64,000 bases of DNA from an uncultured Lutibacter sp. (GTDB lineage: Bacteria > Bacteroidota > Bacteroidia > Flavobacteriales > Flavobacteriaceae). Below the pieces are notes generated by a model. That model searched no databases and was not told the DNA's origin. It worked only from the letters and a program-made list of their open reading frames with translations. The DNA lies in the NCBI RefSeq assembly GCF_947493565.1, contig NZ_CANLRG010000001.1, positions 62,001 through 126,000 on the forward strand, given 5' to 3'. Numbering within the stretch: the first letter of the stretch is position 1; each line of letters begins with the position of its first letter. A program made the translations under genes and the position numbers. Shown one piece after another: positions 1 through 8,819 of the stretch.

Positions 1-308
1 TAAATTACCAACAAGATATTGATAAATTAAAAAATGCTGTTTTATTAAGAGAAGATGTAACCATCCAAAAAGTGAAAGAAGGATTATTAATTAACTTTCC
101 TTCTAATTTCAATTTTGAGGAAATAAAAGGAAGCATTTCATTTATGAGGATGTCTAACAATAAAATCGACTTTAAATTTCCAATTAAACTTGATTCACAC
201 AAATTTTTAATCAAAGATGAATCTTTAGTTGATGGTAGATGGGACGTTAGAGTTGATTGGAGTATAAATGAAAAAAACTATTTATTTAAACAAAAACTGA
301 CCTATTAA
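1..308 (+). CDS. FixH-like cbb3 oxidase assembly protein (3' fragment)
   Basis: The reading frame is open from the window edge to a TAA at 308, so only the C-terminal ~100 residues are present and the true start lies outside. The visible part has no membrane segment and reads as a periplasmic beta-rich domain ending in a DGRWDVRVDW motif. This resembles the C-terminal half of FixH/CcoH, whose N-terminal membrane helix would be upstream. FixH helps assemble or stabilise cbb3-type cytochrome oxidase. The next gene is a TauE/SafE-type membrane protein two bases downstream, which is the usual order at the end of Bacteroidota ccoNOPGHS clusters. The assignment rests on this context and the tryptophan motif. 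An in-frame ATG at 72 is internal and not a plausible start. Confidence 0.65.
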   Translation, partial: NYQQDIDKLKNAVLLREDVTIQKVKEGLLINFPSNFNFEEIKGSISFMRMSNNKIDFKFPIKLDSHKFLIKDESLVDGRWDVRVDWSINEKNYLFKQKLTY

Positions 309-310
309 AT

Positions 311-1033
311 ATGCTTTGGACTGCACTTGTTTTAGGTTTGGCTGGCAGTTTTCATTGCATTGGTATGTGCGGACCAATTGCTTTTGTAATTCCTGTTGAT
401 AGAAGTTCTAAAACTAAATTAATTTTTCAAACTTTTTTATATCATTTAGGAAGGCTGATAAGCTATTCATTTATAGGAATGCTTTTTGGTTTAATTGGTA
501 AGGGGTTATATTTAGCTGGTTTTCAACAGCGGTTATCTATTTTAATGGGGGTAATAATGATACTACTAGTAATTATTCCAGTTACCATTTTCAATAAATT
601 TAATTTTTCAAAACCTTTATATAAAATTATAGCTAAAGTCAAATCTAAATTAGGACTATACCTTAATAAAAAATCTAATAAAGCATTATTTTCAATTGGT
701 TTTTTCAATGGTTTTTTACCTTGTGGATTGGTATATATGGCTTTAATTGGTTCAGTTTCTACTGGAAACAGTATCCAAGGAGCTTTATATATGGCAGTAT
801 TCGGTGTAGGAACAATTCCAATGATGACAGGTGCAATTTTGTTAGGAAATTTTGTAAATTTATCTTTACGAACAAAAATTCAAAAAGTAATACCTGTTTT
901 TGTTGTTATTATCGGATTATTATTTATTTTGCGAGGATTAGGATTAGGAATTCCTTATGTTTCTCCATCTGATGCGAAACTGCAAATTTCTAATAACCCA
1001 GCAGAATGTGTAACCGTTGAAAATAATGATTAA
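311..1033 (+). CDS. TauE/SafE-type membrane protein of cbb3 oxidase clusters
   Basis: This 240-residue protein has about six hydrophobic helices. It begins with the family hallmark HCIGMCGP (residues ~15-22) and repeats a related motif, GFLPCGLVY, near residue 135, giving the inverted two-half layout of this family. Members named sulfite exporter TauE/SafE at the end of cbb3 oxidase clusters are thought to take part in copper or heme-related maturation rather than sulfite export; the substrate is not established. The start codon follows the fixH stop by two bases, so translation is probably coupled. The PPK2 gene begins two bases after the stop. Family call is secure, function is inferred from context. 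Confidence 0.8.
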   Translation: MLWTALVLGLAGSFHCIGMCGPIAFVIPVDRSSKTKLIFQTFLYHLGRLISYSFIGMLFGLIGKGLYLAGFQQRLSILMGVIMILLVIIPVTIFNKFNFSKPLYKIIAKVKSKLGLYLNKKSNKALFSIGFFNGFLPCGLVYMALIGSVSTGNSIQGALYMAVFGVGTIPMMTGAILLGNFVNLSLRTKIQKVIPVFVVIIGLLFILRGLGLGIPYVSPSDAKLQISNNPAECVTVENND

Positions 1034-1035
1034 TA

Positions 1036-1893
1036 GTGCAAGATACTCCTAAACTTACCATTGAAGATTTTAATAAAGCAACTTCAAATAAAGAATTATT
1101 ACAAATAATTAAAGAAAAAAAAATTCCAATAGATAAAGTATCTAAAAAGTTATTTTATGAGGATGAATTACGTAAGCTTCAAATAGAATTGGTAAAACTG
1201 CAACAATGGGTTTCTAAAAATAAAAAGCGTGTTGCTATTATTTTTGAAGGACGTGATGCTGCTGGTAAAGGAGGTAACATAAGAAGGTTTACAGAGCATT
1301 TAAACCCTCGATCTATGAGAGTTGTGGCATTAACAAAGCCTACAGAAGTAGAACAAGGTCAATGGTATTTTAGAAGATATATTAAAGAACTACCAAACGC
1401 AGGTGAAATTGTGTTTTTTGATAGAAGTTGGTATAATAGAGCTGTTGTAGAACCAGTAATGGGATTTTGTAATGATGCTCAATATCAAAACTTTATGGTA
1501 CAAGTACCAGAGTTCGAGCATATGCTATATGAAGATGGATTGATATTAATAAAGTTTTGGTTTTCAATTTCAAAAGACGAACAGTTAGCAAGGTTTAACG
1601 CCCGTTTGGGAACACCTTTAAAACGTTGGAAATTTAGTCCAGTAGATAGAAAGGGGCAGGAGCTTTGGAATAAATATACTCATTACAAAGAACAAATGTA
1701 CAGTAGAACTCATACAAGTTATAGCCCTTGGATTACAGTTAAAGCTAATGATAAAAAAATAGCACGTTTAGAATGTATTAGATATGTATTGTCTCAATTT
1801 AATTACGATGGTAAAGGTGAAGCATTAACAACGTTATTAACCGACCCTAATATAATTATGAGATATTATCGTTCATCCAAACAAATCGATTAA
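1036..1893 (+). CDS. ppk2: Polyphosphate kinase 2 family protein (first copy)
   Basis: This cytosolic kinase of 285 residues transfers phosphate between polyphosphate and nucleoside di- or monophosphates. Walker A GRDAAGKGG is at residues 72-80 and Walker B VFFDRSWYNR at about 126-134. The lid region with QWYFRRYI lies between them. The length fits a one-domain PPK2. The start is GTG, two bases after the preceding stop; no in-frame ATG nearby keeps the conserved N-terminus. A second PPK2 follows after two bases, and both continue the putative cbb3-assembly operon. Which nucleotide is preferred (ADP, GDP or AMP) cannot be read reliably from the sequence. Family assignment is strong. Confidence 0.92.
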   Translation: MQDTPKLTIEDFNKATSNKELLQIIKEKKIPIDKVSKKLFYEDELRKLQIELVKLQQWVSKNKKRVAIIFEGRDAAGKGGNIRRFTEHLNPRSMRVVALTKPTEVEQGQWYFRRYIKELPNAGEIVFFDRSWYNRAVVEPVMGFCNDAQYQNFMVQVPEFEHMLYEDGLILIKFWFSISKDEQLARFNARLGTPLKRWKFSPVDRKGQELWNKYTHYKEQMYSRTHTSYSPWITVKANDKKIARLECIRYVLSQFNYDGKGEALTTLLTDPNIIMRYYRSSKQID

Positions 1894-1895
1894 CT

Positions 1896-2690
1896 ATGAA
1901 AGAGAAAGAATTTAAACTAACGGAAGAAGGAGTAGAAATATTAAATACTAATAAAGGCTTAACAGCACTACTTTCTAAAGAACCTTATAATTTAGAAAAG
2001 GCCATTAGGTATGTAAAATATGAAAGAAAACTTAAAAAATTACAAATAGAATTAATTAGGCTACAGTCTTGGGCAATTAATCAAAATGAACGAATAATTG
2101 TACTTTTTGAAGGACGTGATGCTGCAGGTAAGGGAGGAGCAATTAGAAGAGCTACAGAAAGAATGAACCCTAGACATTTAAGAATTATGGCATTACCTAA
2201 ACCAACTGAAGACGAAAAAACTCAGTGGTATTTTCAACGTTATGTTAATCAGTTTCCCAAAGCTGGAGAAATTGTGTTTTTTGATAGAAGCTGGTATAAT
2301 AGAGCAGTAGTTGAGCCAGTGAATGGATTTTGCTCTCAAGAGGAATATAAGGTTTTTATGAATCAAGTAAATGATTTTGAACGTATGATTACTGAATCTG
2401 GAATACGTTTGGTAAAAATTTATATGTCTATATCAAAAAGAGAACAAGCAAAACGTTTTGAAGATATTAAAAACAACCCTTTAAAACAGTGGAAAATGAC
2501 TCCAGTTGATGAAAAGGCACAAGAATTATGGGATGTTTATACTGAATATAAAAACAAAATGTTTAGTGTTACAAAAGTAGGTCCAGTTTCTTGGAAAATT
2601 ATAAAAGCCAATCGAAAAACCTATGCTAGGGTTGCTGCAATAAATCATATTTTGAAAAGTATCCCTTACGATAAAAATCTAGAAATATAA
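1896..2690 (+). CDS. ppk2: Polyphosphate kinase 2 family protein (second copy)
   Basis: A second PPK2 of 264 residues, clearly paralogous to the preceding gene: Walker A GRDAAGKGG at 74-82, Walker B VFFDRSWYNRAVVEPV at about 127-142, and the same QWYFQRY lid. It shares long identical blocks with the first copy but differs at its N-terminus and C-terminus. The C-terminal LTDPN extension of copy one is missing here. It is the last gene of the operon and is followed directly by a strong palindromic terminator. The two copies may have different nucleotide specificities or may form hetero-oligomers; both ideas are inference. Confidence 0.92.
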   Translation: MKEKEFKLTEEGVEILNTNKGLTALLSKEPYNLEKAIRYVKYERKLKKLQIELIRLQSWAINQNERIIVLFEGRDAAGKGGAIRRATERMNPRHLRIMALPKPTEDEKTQWYFQRYVNQFPKAGEIVFFDRSWYNRAVVEPVNGFCSQEEYKVFMNQVNDFERMITESGIRLVKIYMSISKREQAKRFEDIKNNPLKQWKMTPVDEKAQELWDVYTEYKNKMFSVTKVGPVSWKIIKANRKTYARVAAINHILKSIPYDKNLEI

Positions 2691-2722
2691 AAAAAGCCTG
2701 AATTTAAATTCAGGCTTTTTTT
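2689..2722. terminator. Bidirectional terminator between ppk2 and secA
   Basis: A perfect palindrome AAAGCCTGAATTTAAATTCAGGCTTT is flanked by A-runs on the left and T-runs on the right. It starts at the ppk2 stop codon and lies 16 bases beyond the secA stop, so it can end transcription from both convergent genes. Confidence 0.9.
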
Positions 2723-2737
2723 ATATTAAAATTATCC

Positions 2738-5700
2738 TTATTCTTCTTCAACCAACACCCATTCACCTTTTTGAATTAAAGGAATTGCTTGTTTGTATTT
2801 TAAAGATTTATTTTCACCACTCATAACATTTTTAATAGTCACTTTTTCATTTCTACCAATTTTACGTTCAGAACGAACAATAGTTTCAACTACTTGAGGT
2901 TGTTGAGTTTGATTGGTTTGTGTACCTTCAGTAGGACTTTGATAATCTTCTTTACTCAACTGTACTTTTTCACGTTTTTGTTCTCTAGCTTGTGAAACTT
3001 GACTTGCATCTTGAGAAGGTAATTCACCTTTAAATAAGAAGGATAAAACTTCTTTATTTACTTTATCAAGCATACCATTAAATAATTCAAAAGATTCAAA
3101 CTTGTAAATTAATAATGGATCTTTCTGCTCATAGGTAGCATTTTGAACAGATTGTTTTAATTCATCCATTTGACGTAAATGATCTTTCCAAGTATCATCA
3201 ATAATGGCAAGTGTAATATTTTTCTCAAAATCAGTAACCAATCCTTTTCCACCTGTTTCATAAGCTTCCTTTAAATTAGTTACTACTTTTAATTCTTTTG
3301 TTCCGTCAGTAAAAGGAACTACAATTCTTTCGTATTTATCACCTTGGTTTTCATAAACATCTTTAATAACAGGATAAGCAGCTTTGGCGCTTCGTTCTAA
3401 TTTTTCTTTGTAATGTTTATACACTATGTCAAAAAGCTGATCTGTTAGTTCTTGTTCAGATAAAGTTTTAAACTCTTCTTCTGTAAAAGGAGAACTAGTT
3501 GAAGAAAAACGGATTAATTCGAATTCAAAGTTTTGAAAGTCGTTTGTTAATTTGTTTTCTCTTACCAATAAGTTACAAGTATCATAAACCATATTTACAA
3601 TATCAACTTGCAAGCGATCTCCATACAATGCATGACGACGACGTTTATACACTACTTCACGTTGCGAGTTCATAACATCATCATATTCTAATAAACGTTT
3701 ACGAACACCAAAGTTATTTTCTTCAACTTTACGTTGAGCACGTTCAATTGATTTACTTATCATAGAATGTTGGATAACTTCTCCTTCTTGTAAGCCCATC
3801 CTATCCATCATTTTGGCAATTCTTTCAGAACCAAATAAACGCATTAAGTTGTCTTCTAATGAAACGTAGAATTGAGAAGAGCCTGGATCTCCTTGACGAC
3901 CTGCACGACCACGCAACTGACGGTCAACACGACGAGAATCATGACGCTCTGTACCAATAATAGCTAAACCTCCAGCGGCTTTAACTTCATCAGATAATTT
4001 AATATCTGTACCACGACCAGCCATATTGGTTGCAATAGTTACTACACCAGCATTACCAGCTTGAGCAACTATGTCTGCTTCTTTTTTATGTAATTTGGCA
4101 TTTAATACGTTGTGTGGTATTTTTCTAATGGCAAGCATTCTACCTAATAATTCGGAAATTTCAACAGAAGTTGTACCTACTAAAACAGGGCGACCTTGAT
4201 TCACTAAGTTTTCAATTTCTTCAATTACTGCATTGTACTTTTCACGTTTGGTTTTATAAACTAAATCTTCTTTATCATTACGTTGTAGCGGTAAATTTGT
4301 AGGAATTTCAACAACATCTAATTTGTAAATATCCCAAAATTCGCCAGCTTCTGTAATGGCAGTACCTGTCATACCTGAAAGTTTTCGGTACATTCTAAAG
4401 TAGTTTTGAAGTGTAACTGTGGCATAGGTTTGAGTTGCAGCTTCAATTTTTACATTTTCTTTGGCTTCAATTGCTTGATGTAATCCGTCTGAATAGCGTC
4501 GACCATCCATAATACGGCCAGTTTGTTCATCTACGATTTTAATTTTATCATCCATAATTACATACTCCACATCTTTTTCAAACAGGGTATATGCTTTTAA
4601 TAGCTGGTTCATTGTGTGAATTCGTTCGCTTTTGATACTAAATTCACGATATAATTCGTCTTTTTTATTTGCAGTTTCTTCTGGTGAAAGATTACTGCTA
4701 TCTATTTCACCAATTTCAGTACTTAAATCTGGAAGTACAAAAAAGTTTTCATCACCATCATCTCCAGATAAAAAGTTAATACCTTTATCAGTTAGCTCAA
4801 TAGAGTTGTTTTTTTCATCAATAACAAAATATAATTCTTCATCAATTTTTGGCATTTCACGGTTATTATCTTGCATGTAGAAATTTTCCGTTTTCTGTAA
4901 AAGTTGTTTGATGCCTTCTTGACTTAAAAATTTTATTAAAGCTTTACTTTTTGGGAGACCTCTGTATACACGAAGTAATAAAAATCCACCATCTTTAGTG
5001 TTACCTTCTTTAATTAATTTTTTTACTTCGGCTAAAACACCAGTTAAATAATTTCTTTGTATAGAAACAATTTTATCAACACTTGGTTTTAGTTCATTAA
5101 ATTCGTGTCTATCTGCATTGGCTGTTGCACCCGAAATAATTAATGGTGTACGAGCATCATCAATTAATACTGAATCCACTTCATCAACAATGGCATAATT
5201 GTGTGGTCGTTGTACTAAATCGTTAGGCGAGTGCGCCATATTATCGCGTAAATAATCGAAACCAAATTCGTTATTTGTACCATACGTAATATCTGAATTA
5301 TATGCCTTTCTTCTGGCATCAGAATTTGGTTGGTGATGATCAATACAATCAACACTTAAGCCATGAAATTCAAAAACAGGTCCCATCCAAGCGGCATCCC
5401 GTTTTGCTAAATAGTCATTAACGGTAACTACGTGAACACCTTTTCCAGTTAAAGCATTTAGATAAACAGGTAAAGTAGAAACCAATGTTTTACCTTCACC
5501 AGTCATCATTTCAGCAATTTTTCCTTGATGAAGTACAGAACCACCAATTAACTGAACATCATAATGAATCATATCCCAAGTAACTTCTTTTCCTTGAGCA
5601 TTCCATTTATTTGCCCAAATAGCTTTTTCGTTGTCGAGTGTAATGTTTTCTCTAGTTGCAGAAAGTTCTCTGTCAAAAGGAGTTGCAGTAACGGTAATTG

Positions 5701-6079
5701 ATTCATTTTCAGTAAAGCGTTTTGCCGTTTCTTTAATTACTGCAAAAGCTTCAGGCATTATTTCATTGAGTACTTTTTCAGAAGTTTCGTATGATTCATC
5801 TTCTAATTGATCAATTTCAGTATAAATTTCTTCTTTTCTATCAACATTTGCATCGTGTGCTTCATCTTGTAATGCTTTAATTTTAAGAGTTAAATCTTTT
5901 GTTGCATCATTTATTTTCTGCTTAAAATAATTTGTTTTATCTCTTAATTGATCGTTAGTTAAGTTTGCCATTTCACTTTCGAAAGTAGCAGCATTGGTAA
6001 CTACAGGCTGAAGCAATTTCAAATCTTTCTTCTTTTTATCACCAACAAATACTTTAAGTACTGAATTTATAATACTCAT
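2738..6079 (-). CDS. secA: Preprotein translocase ATPase SecA
   Basis: SecA is the ATP-driven motor that pushes unfolded preproteins through SecYEG at the inner membrane. The 1113 residues contain Walker A MTGEGKT (~191-197), the [16 protein letters not shown] box (~297-312), [10 protein letters not shown] (~684), the [14 protein letters not shown] motif VI region, and a helical scaffold with [15 protein letters not shown] near 962. It is about 200 residues longer than E. coli SecA, mostly from insertions in the N-terminal region and around residues 330-480, as is usual in Bacteroidota. The C-terminus ends in an acidic LVEEE tail and lacks the CxCxSGx8CH zinc motif that binds SecB, which fits a lineage relying less on SecB. 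It is transcribed alone, convergent with the ppk2 operon. Confidence 0.97.
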   Translation of the reverse strand: MSIINSVLKVFVGDKKKKDLKLLQPVVTNAATFESEMANLTNDQLRDKTNYFKQKINDATKDLTLKIKALQDEAHDANVDRKEEIYTEIDQLEDESYETSEKVLNEIMPEAFAVIKETAKRFTENESITVTATPFDRELSATRENITLDNEKAIWANKWNAQGKEVTWDMIHYDVQLIGGSVLHQGKIAEMMTGEGKTLVSTLPVYLNALTGKGVHVVTVNDYLAKRDAAWMGPVFEFHGLSVDCIDHHQPNSDARRKAYNSDITYGTNNEFGFDYLRDNMAHSPNDLVQRPHNYAIVDEVDSVLIDDARTPLIISGATANADRHEFNELKPSVDKIVSIQRNYLTGVLAEVKKLIKEGNTKDGGFLLLRVYRGLPKSKALIKFLSQEGIKQLLQKTENFYMQDNNREMPKIDEELYFVIDEKNNSIELTDKGINFLSGDDGDENFFVLPDLSTEIGEIDSSNLSPEETANKKDELYREFSIKSERIHTMNQLLKAYTLFEKDVEYVIMDDKIKIVDEQTGRIMDGRRYSDGLHQAIEAKENVKIEAATQTYATVTLQNYFRMYRKLSGMTGTAITEAGEFWDIYKLDVVEIPTNLPLQRNDKEDLVYKTKREKYNAVIEEIENLVNQGRPVLVGTTSVEISELLGRMLAIRKIPHNVLNAKLHKKEADIVAQAGNAGVVTIATNMAGRGTDIKLSDEVKAAGGLAIIGTERHDSRRVDRQLRGRAGRQGDPGSSQFYVSLEDNLMRLFGSERIAKMMDRMGLQEGEVIQHSMISKSIERAQRKVEENNFGVRKRLLEYDDVMNSQREVVYKRRRHALYGDRLQVDIVNMVYDTCNLLVRENKLTNDFQNFEFELIRFSSTSSPFTEEEFKTLSEQELTDQLFDIVYKHYKEKLERSAKAAYPVIKDVYENQGDKYERIVVPFTDGTKELKVVTNLKEAYETGGKGLVTDFEKNITLAIIDDTWKDHLRQMDELKQSVQNATYEQKDPLLIYKFESFELFNGMLDKVNKEVLSFLFKGELPSQDASQVSQAREQKREKVQLSKEDYQSPTEGTQTNQTQQPQVVETIVRSERKIGRNEKVTIKNVMSGENKSLKYKQAIPLIQKGEWVLVEEE

Positions 6080-6208
6080 AATTATTATTTCAAAATTTTA
6101 TTATTGCCCTTTTTTAAAGGAGTTTTTTTGTTATTTTTTACTGTAAGCGAATTTAAAATATTTAAATTTTAATTGCCTTAAAATATGTTTAAATTTAAAG
6201 TTTAAAGC

Positions 6209-6237
6209 AAAAAAAAGTCTCAATTGAGACTTTTTTT
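6209..6237 (-). terminator. Terminator after the DUF2795 gene
   Basis: Palindrome AAAGTCTCAATTGAGACTTT with A and T runs on either side. It lies 18-46 bases past the stop of the minus-strand DUF2795 gene. It is symmetrical and also lies upstream of secA, so it isolates the two units. Confidence 0.85.
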
Positions 6238-6254
6238 GAAATTATAAATTATAC

Positions 6255-6476
6255 CTAATATTCATCTTCATTCCAGAGATAATCTTCTTCGGAAGGGTAA
6301 TCAGGCCATATTTCAAGAATTGATTCAAAATTCTCATCCTCATCTTCAATTTCTTGAAGATTTTCAACAACTTCTAATGGTGCTCCTGTTCTAATTGCAT
6401 AATCAATCAATTCATCTTTTGTTGCCGGCCAAGGTGCATCTGCTAGATAGGATGCTAATTCTAATGTCCAATACAT
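6255..6476 (-). CDS. DUF2795 domain protein, small and acidic
   Basis: A 73-residue acidic protein (many Glu and Asp, with a DEDENFES stretch and a DYLWNEDEY tail). The N-terminal half matches the short DUF2795 pattern: ELASYLADAPWPATKDELIDYAIRTG, an alpha-helical segment usually found in small bacterial proteins of unknown role. There is no signal or membrane segment. It has its own promoter (-7 element at 6501-6508) and its own terminator, so it is a monocistronic gene. Function unknown. Confidence 0.85.
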   Translation of the reverse strand: MYWTLELASYLADAPWPATKDELIDYAIRTGAPLEVVENLQEIEDEDENFESILEIWPDYPSEEDYLWNEDEY

Positions 6477-6500
6477 AATCTTTTTGTATTAAATTTTTTG

Positions 6501-6508
6501 CAAAAATA
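6501..6508 (-). promoter_or_regulatory. Promoter -7 element for the DUF2795 gene
   Basis: On the minus strand this reads TATTTTTG, matching the Bacteroidota TAnnTTTG element. It ends 24 bases before the ATG at 6476. Confidence 0.6.
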
Positions 6509-6565
6509 AATTTTTTAAACTAAGAAGCAAGTTATTTGTTGTTTTTTTTCACTTTTTGAAAGAAC

Positions 6566-7141
6566 TTATTTTATTTTCTCAGGAATCCAACGTATTTCTT
6601 GAGCGTTATTATCCTTAGTCAATTTTCGTGCCAGTACAAAAAGAAAGTCAGAAAGTCTATTTAAATAAATTAAAATTTGTGTATCAACGGTGCTTTCATC
6701 ACTAAGCTGAGCTACTATTCTTTCAGCTCTTCTACAAATACATCGGGCAATATGACAAAATGACACTGTGGTATGGCCACCTGGTAAAACAAAATGAGTC
6801 ATTGGAGGTAATTCCTCATTCATATTATCTATTTCAACTTCTAATAATTGTACTGAATTGGTGTTAATTTGATGAATGTTTAAGCGTTCTTTTCCACTTT
6901 TTAAAACTTTCTTATCAGGAGGTGTTGCTAACATAGCACCTAAAGTAAAAAGCTCATTTTGAATTTTTATTAAAATATGTGAGGTATAATCGTCAATTTT
7001 TTGATCACGAATAAGCCCAATATATGAATTTAGTTCATCAACAGTTCCATAAGCTTCAATTCGTAAATGATATTTTGGGACTCTTGTTCCTCCAAATAAT
7101 GAAGTTTGTCCTTTATCTCCAGTTTTTGTATATATTTTCAT
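6566..7141 (-). CDS. PduO-type cob(I)alamin adenosyltransferase
   Basis: This enzyme transfers the adenosyl group of ATP to cob(I)alamin to make coenzyme B12. The 191 residues show the PduO ATP-binding N-terminus TKTGDKGQTSLFGG (5-18), the conserved AYGTVDELNS (30-39), and the catalytic-helix motif CRRAERIV (136-143) that holds the conserved Arg and Glu. The C-terminus FLFVLARKLT is also typical. Length matches the family. It starts 25 bases after an upstream methyltransferase gene, probably one operon. No other cobalamin synthesis gene is visible, so salvage is the likely role. Confidence 0.93.
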   Translation of the reverse strand: MKIYTKTGDKGQTSLFGGTRVPKYHLRIEAYGTVDELNSYIGLIRDQKIDDYTSHILIKIQNELFTLGAMLATPPDKKVLKSGKERLNIHQINTNSVQLLEVEIDNMNEELPPMTHFVLPGGHTTVSFCHIARCICRRAERIVAQLSDESTVDTQILIYLNRLSDFLFVLARKLTKDNNAQEIRWIPEKIK

Positions 7142-7166
7142 ACGGTAAAAATAGTTAATATTTTAG

Positions 7167-7943
7167 TTAGACTCTAATTGTAAAATGTTGTTTTTTTTGT
7201 TCTTTTCTAAAAAATACAAAACCCCAATAAAAAGTATTAATAGTAACTGTAACTTGTGGATGTTTAATAATTTCTTGCCAAGCTTGTTGCATTTCTTGTG
7301 ACCAATTAATATCATCAAAAATAAATACAGAATTGTTGTGTATAGATTTTAGGCAAATTTTAAAGTAGTTAATGGTAGCTTCTTTTTGATGATTTCCATC
7401 AAAGTATATCATATCATAAACATTATTTTTAATTGTTTTAGGTAAAGTGCTGTTAAAATTTCCTGTTATAAGCACAATATTTTGAAGGTTGAATTTTTGA
7501 AATAATTGTTCAGCAGCATTAGCTGTATTTTTACAACCTTCTAAAGTCGTAATATTTGCTTTAGGATTACCAATGCTTAAAGCAGAAGTACTCAACCCAA
7601 CTGAAGTGCCAATTTCTAAAACATTTTGAATTTGAAAATACTCCACAATCCTAATTAATAGCAATGCTCTTTTTTGAGTAATTCCTGCCACTTTAGCAAT
7701 ATCAGCAATTTTTCGAACGTTATTTTTAAAAACCTTAGAGCCTTGTCCAAAATCAGTGACTTCAATTGCTTTTTTATTTTTAAAAAGTGATTGTTTAATT
7801 TTTTGGAATGCTATTGTTTTTTGTACACTTGTATTGGTATAAAAACATTGAGTAACTAAATGATAAACAAAAGGAGAATGCACTCCATGTTGATTAGTTG
7901 ATGTTGTTAGAAATTTTAGATATGAAGTAAGTTTAAACCACAT
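7167..7943 (-). CDS. Class I SAM-dependent methyltransferase
   Basis: A 258-residue protein with a Rossmann SAM-binding motif VLEIGTSVGLSTSALSI at ~108-124, a second strand ending in TLEGCKNTA (motif II), and DMIYFDGNHQKEAT (~174), the layout of the O-methyltransferase/class I family. The first 60 residues are helical and carry a KFLTTSTNQHGVHSPFVY stretch common to flavobacterial homologues. No signal peptide, so cytosolic. The substrate is unknown. It probably shares a transcript with the adenosyltransferase gene 25 bases downstream. A degenerate -7 element (TATTTTCG on the minus strand) lies at about 7963-7970. Confidence 0.8.
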   Translation of the reverse strand: MWFKLTSYLKFLTTSTNQHGVHSPFVYHLVTQCFYTNTSVQKTIAFQKIKQSLFKNKKAIEVTDFGQGSKVFKNNVRKIADIAKVAGITQKRALLLIRIVEYFQIQNVLEIGTSVGLSTSALSIGNPKANITTLEGCKNTANAAEQLFQKFNLQNIVLITGNFNSTLPKTIKNNVYDMIYFDGNHQKEATINYFKICLKSIHNNSVFIFDDINWSQEMQQAWQEIIKHPQVTVTINTFYWGFVFFRKEQKKQHFTIRV

Positions 7944-8001
7944 ACAAGCTTATTTTAATGCGAAAATAGTTTAAAAATTATTTTAATACGCTATTTAAAA
8001 T

Positions 8002-8009
8002 TATATTTG
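8002..8009 (+). promoter_or_regulatory. Promoter -7 element for the polysaccharide export pair
   Basis: TATATTTG matches TAnnTTTG and lies 22 bases upstream of the lipoprotein ATG at 8032. No clear -33 TTG was seen. Confidence 0.55.
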
Positions 8010-8031
8010 CCTTAACCTCCATAAAATTTAT

Positions 8032-8811
8032 ATGAAGAAATTATTTTATTACATTTTAGTTTTAGGTTTACTTTCGTCTTGTGTTTCTACTAAAAGAACA
8101 ACGTATTTTCAAGGAGAACCATTAAAAAAAACAGATATTTATAAGTTAAATAATGAACCTTATAGGTTACAGGTTAATGATATACTTCATATTGACCTTA
8201 AAGCAGAGAACCCTGAACTAGTTGCGCTGTTTAAAACCAGTGCTTCAGTAGGTAGTGGTTCAAATACAGGAGGAAATCTTTATTTTAATGGATACACAGT
8301 TGATAGACATGGAAATATTAGAATACCGTACATTGGTGATTTAAATGTTTTAGGTTATACTGAAAAAGAAATTAGACAAAAAATTGAAATAGAATTACAA
8401 AAATTTTTAAAAAACACCGAATCGGTTTTTGTAACTGTTAAATTAGGAGGAATTAATTTTATTGTTACAGGTGAAGTAGGTTCTCCTGGGACTAAAAATT
8501 TACTACAAAACCAAGTTTCAATTGTAGATGCAATTGCGAACTCAGGAGAGATAACTTCTTATGGAAACAAACAAAACATTACCATAATTAGAAAAACATT
8601 AGATGGGGTAAAAAAATACAACGTAAACCTTACTGAAATAGAAGTTTTTGAATCTGAAAACTTTTATATAAAGCCAAATGATATTATTTATGTTGCACCA
8701 TTAAAACAAAAATCTTGGGGGATAGGAACTACTGGATTTCAAACATTCTCTACAGTTGTTACCGTACTTTCATTTTTGGCAAGTACTGTTTTATTGGTTA
8801 AAAATTTATAA
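8032..8811 (+). CDS. Outer-membrane polysaccharide export lipoprotein (Wza-like)
   Basis: This 259-residue protein begins with a lipoprotein signal ending LLSSC, so Cys17 is the predicted lipidation site. It then has a polysaccharide export domain (~40-135, with the YRLQVNDILHIDL and VDRHGNIRIPYIGDLNVLGYTEKEI motifs) and an SLBB-type domain (FIVTGEVGSPGTKNL, ~148-162). A hydrophobic segment near the C-terminus (~238-256) should cross the outer membrane as in Wza. It would form the export channel for a capsule or exopolysaccharide together with the Wzc-like kinase encoded 8 bases downstream. No glycosyltransferases or Wzx/Wzy genes lie nearby. Confidence 0.9.
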   Translation: MKKLFYYILVLGLLSSCVSTKRTTYFQGEPLKKTDIYKLNNEPYRLQVNDILHIDLKAENPELVALFKTSASVGSGSNTGGNLYFNGYTVDRHGNIRIPYIGDLNVLGYTEKEIRQKIEIELQKFLKNTESVFVTVKLGGINFIVTGEVGSPGTKNLLQNQVSIVDAIANSGEITSYGNKQNITIIRKTLDGVKKYNVNLTEIEVFESENFYIKPNDIIYVAPLKQKSWGIGTTGFQTFSTVVTVLSFLASTVLLVKNL

Positions 8812-8819
8812 TTTTAAAT

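Noticed and set aside
721-972. Second plus-strand frame inside the TauE/SafE gene
   Set aside because: Low-complexity shadow with frequent Asn, Cys and Arg; the main frame carries the conserved motifs.
4632-4880. Plus-strand frame within secA
   Set aside because: It lies wholly inside secA in antisense; composition reflects the complementary strand.
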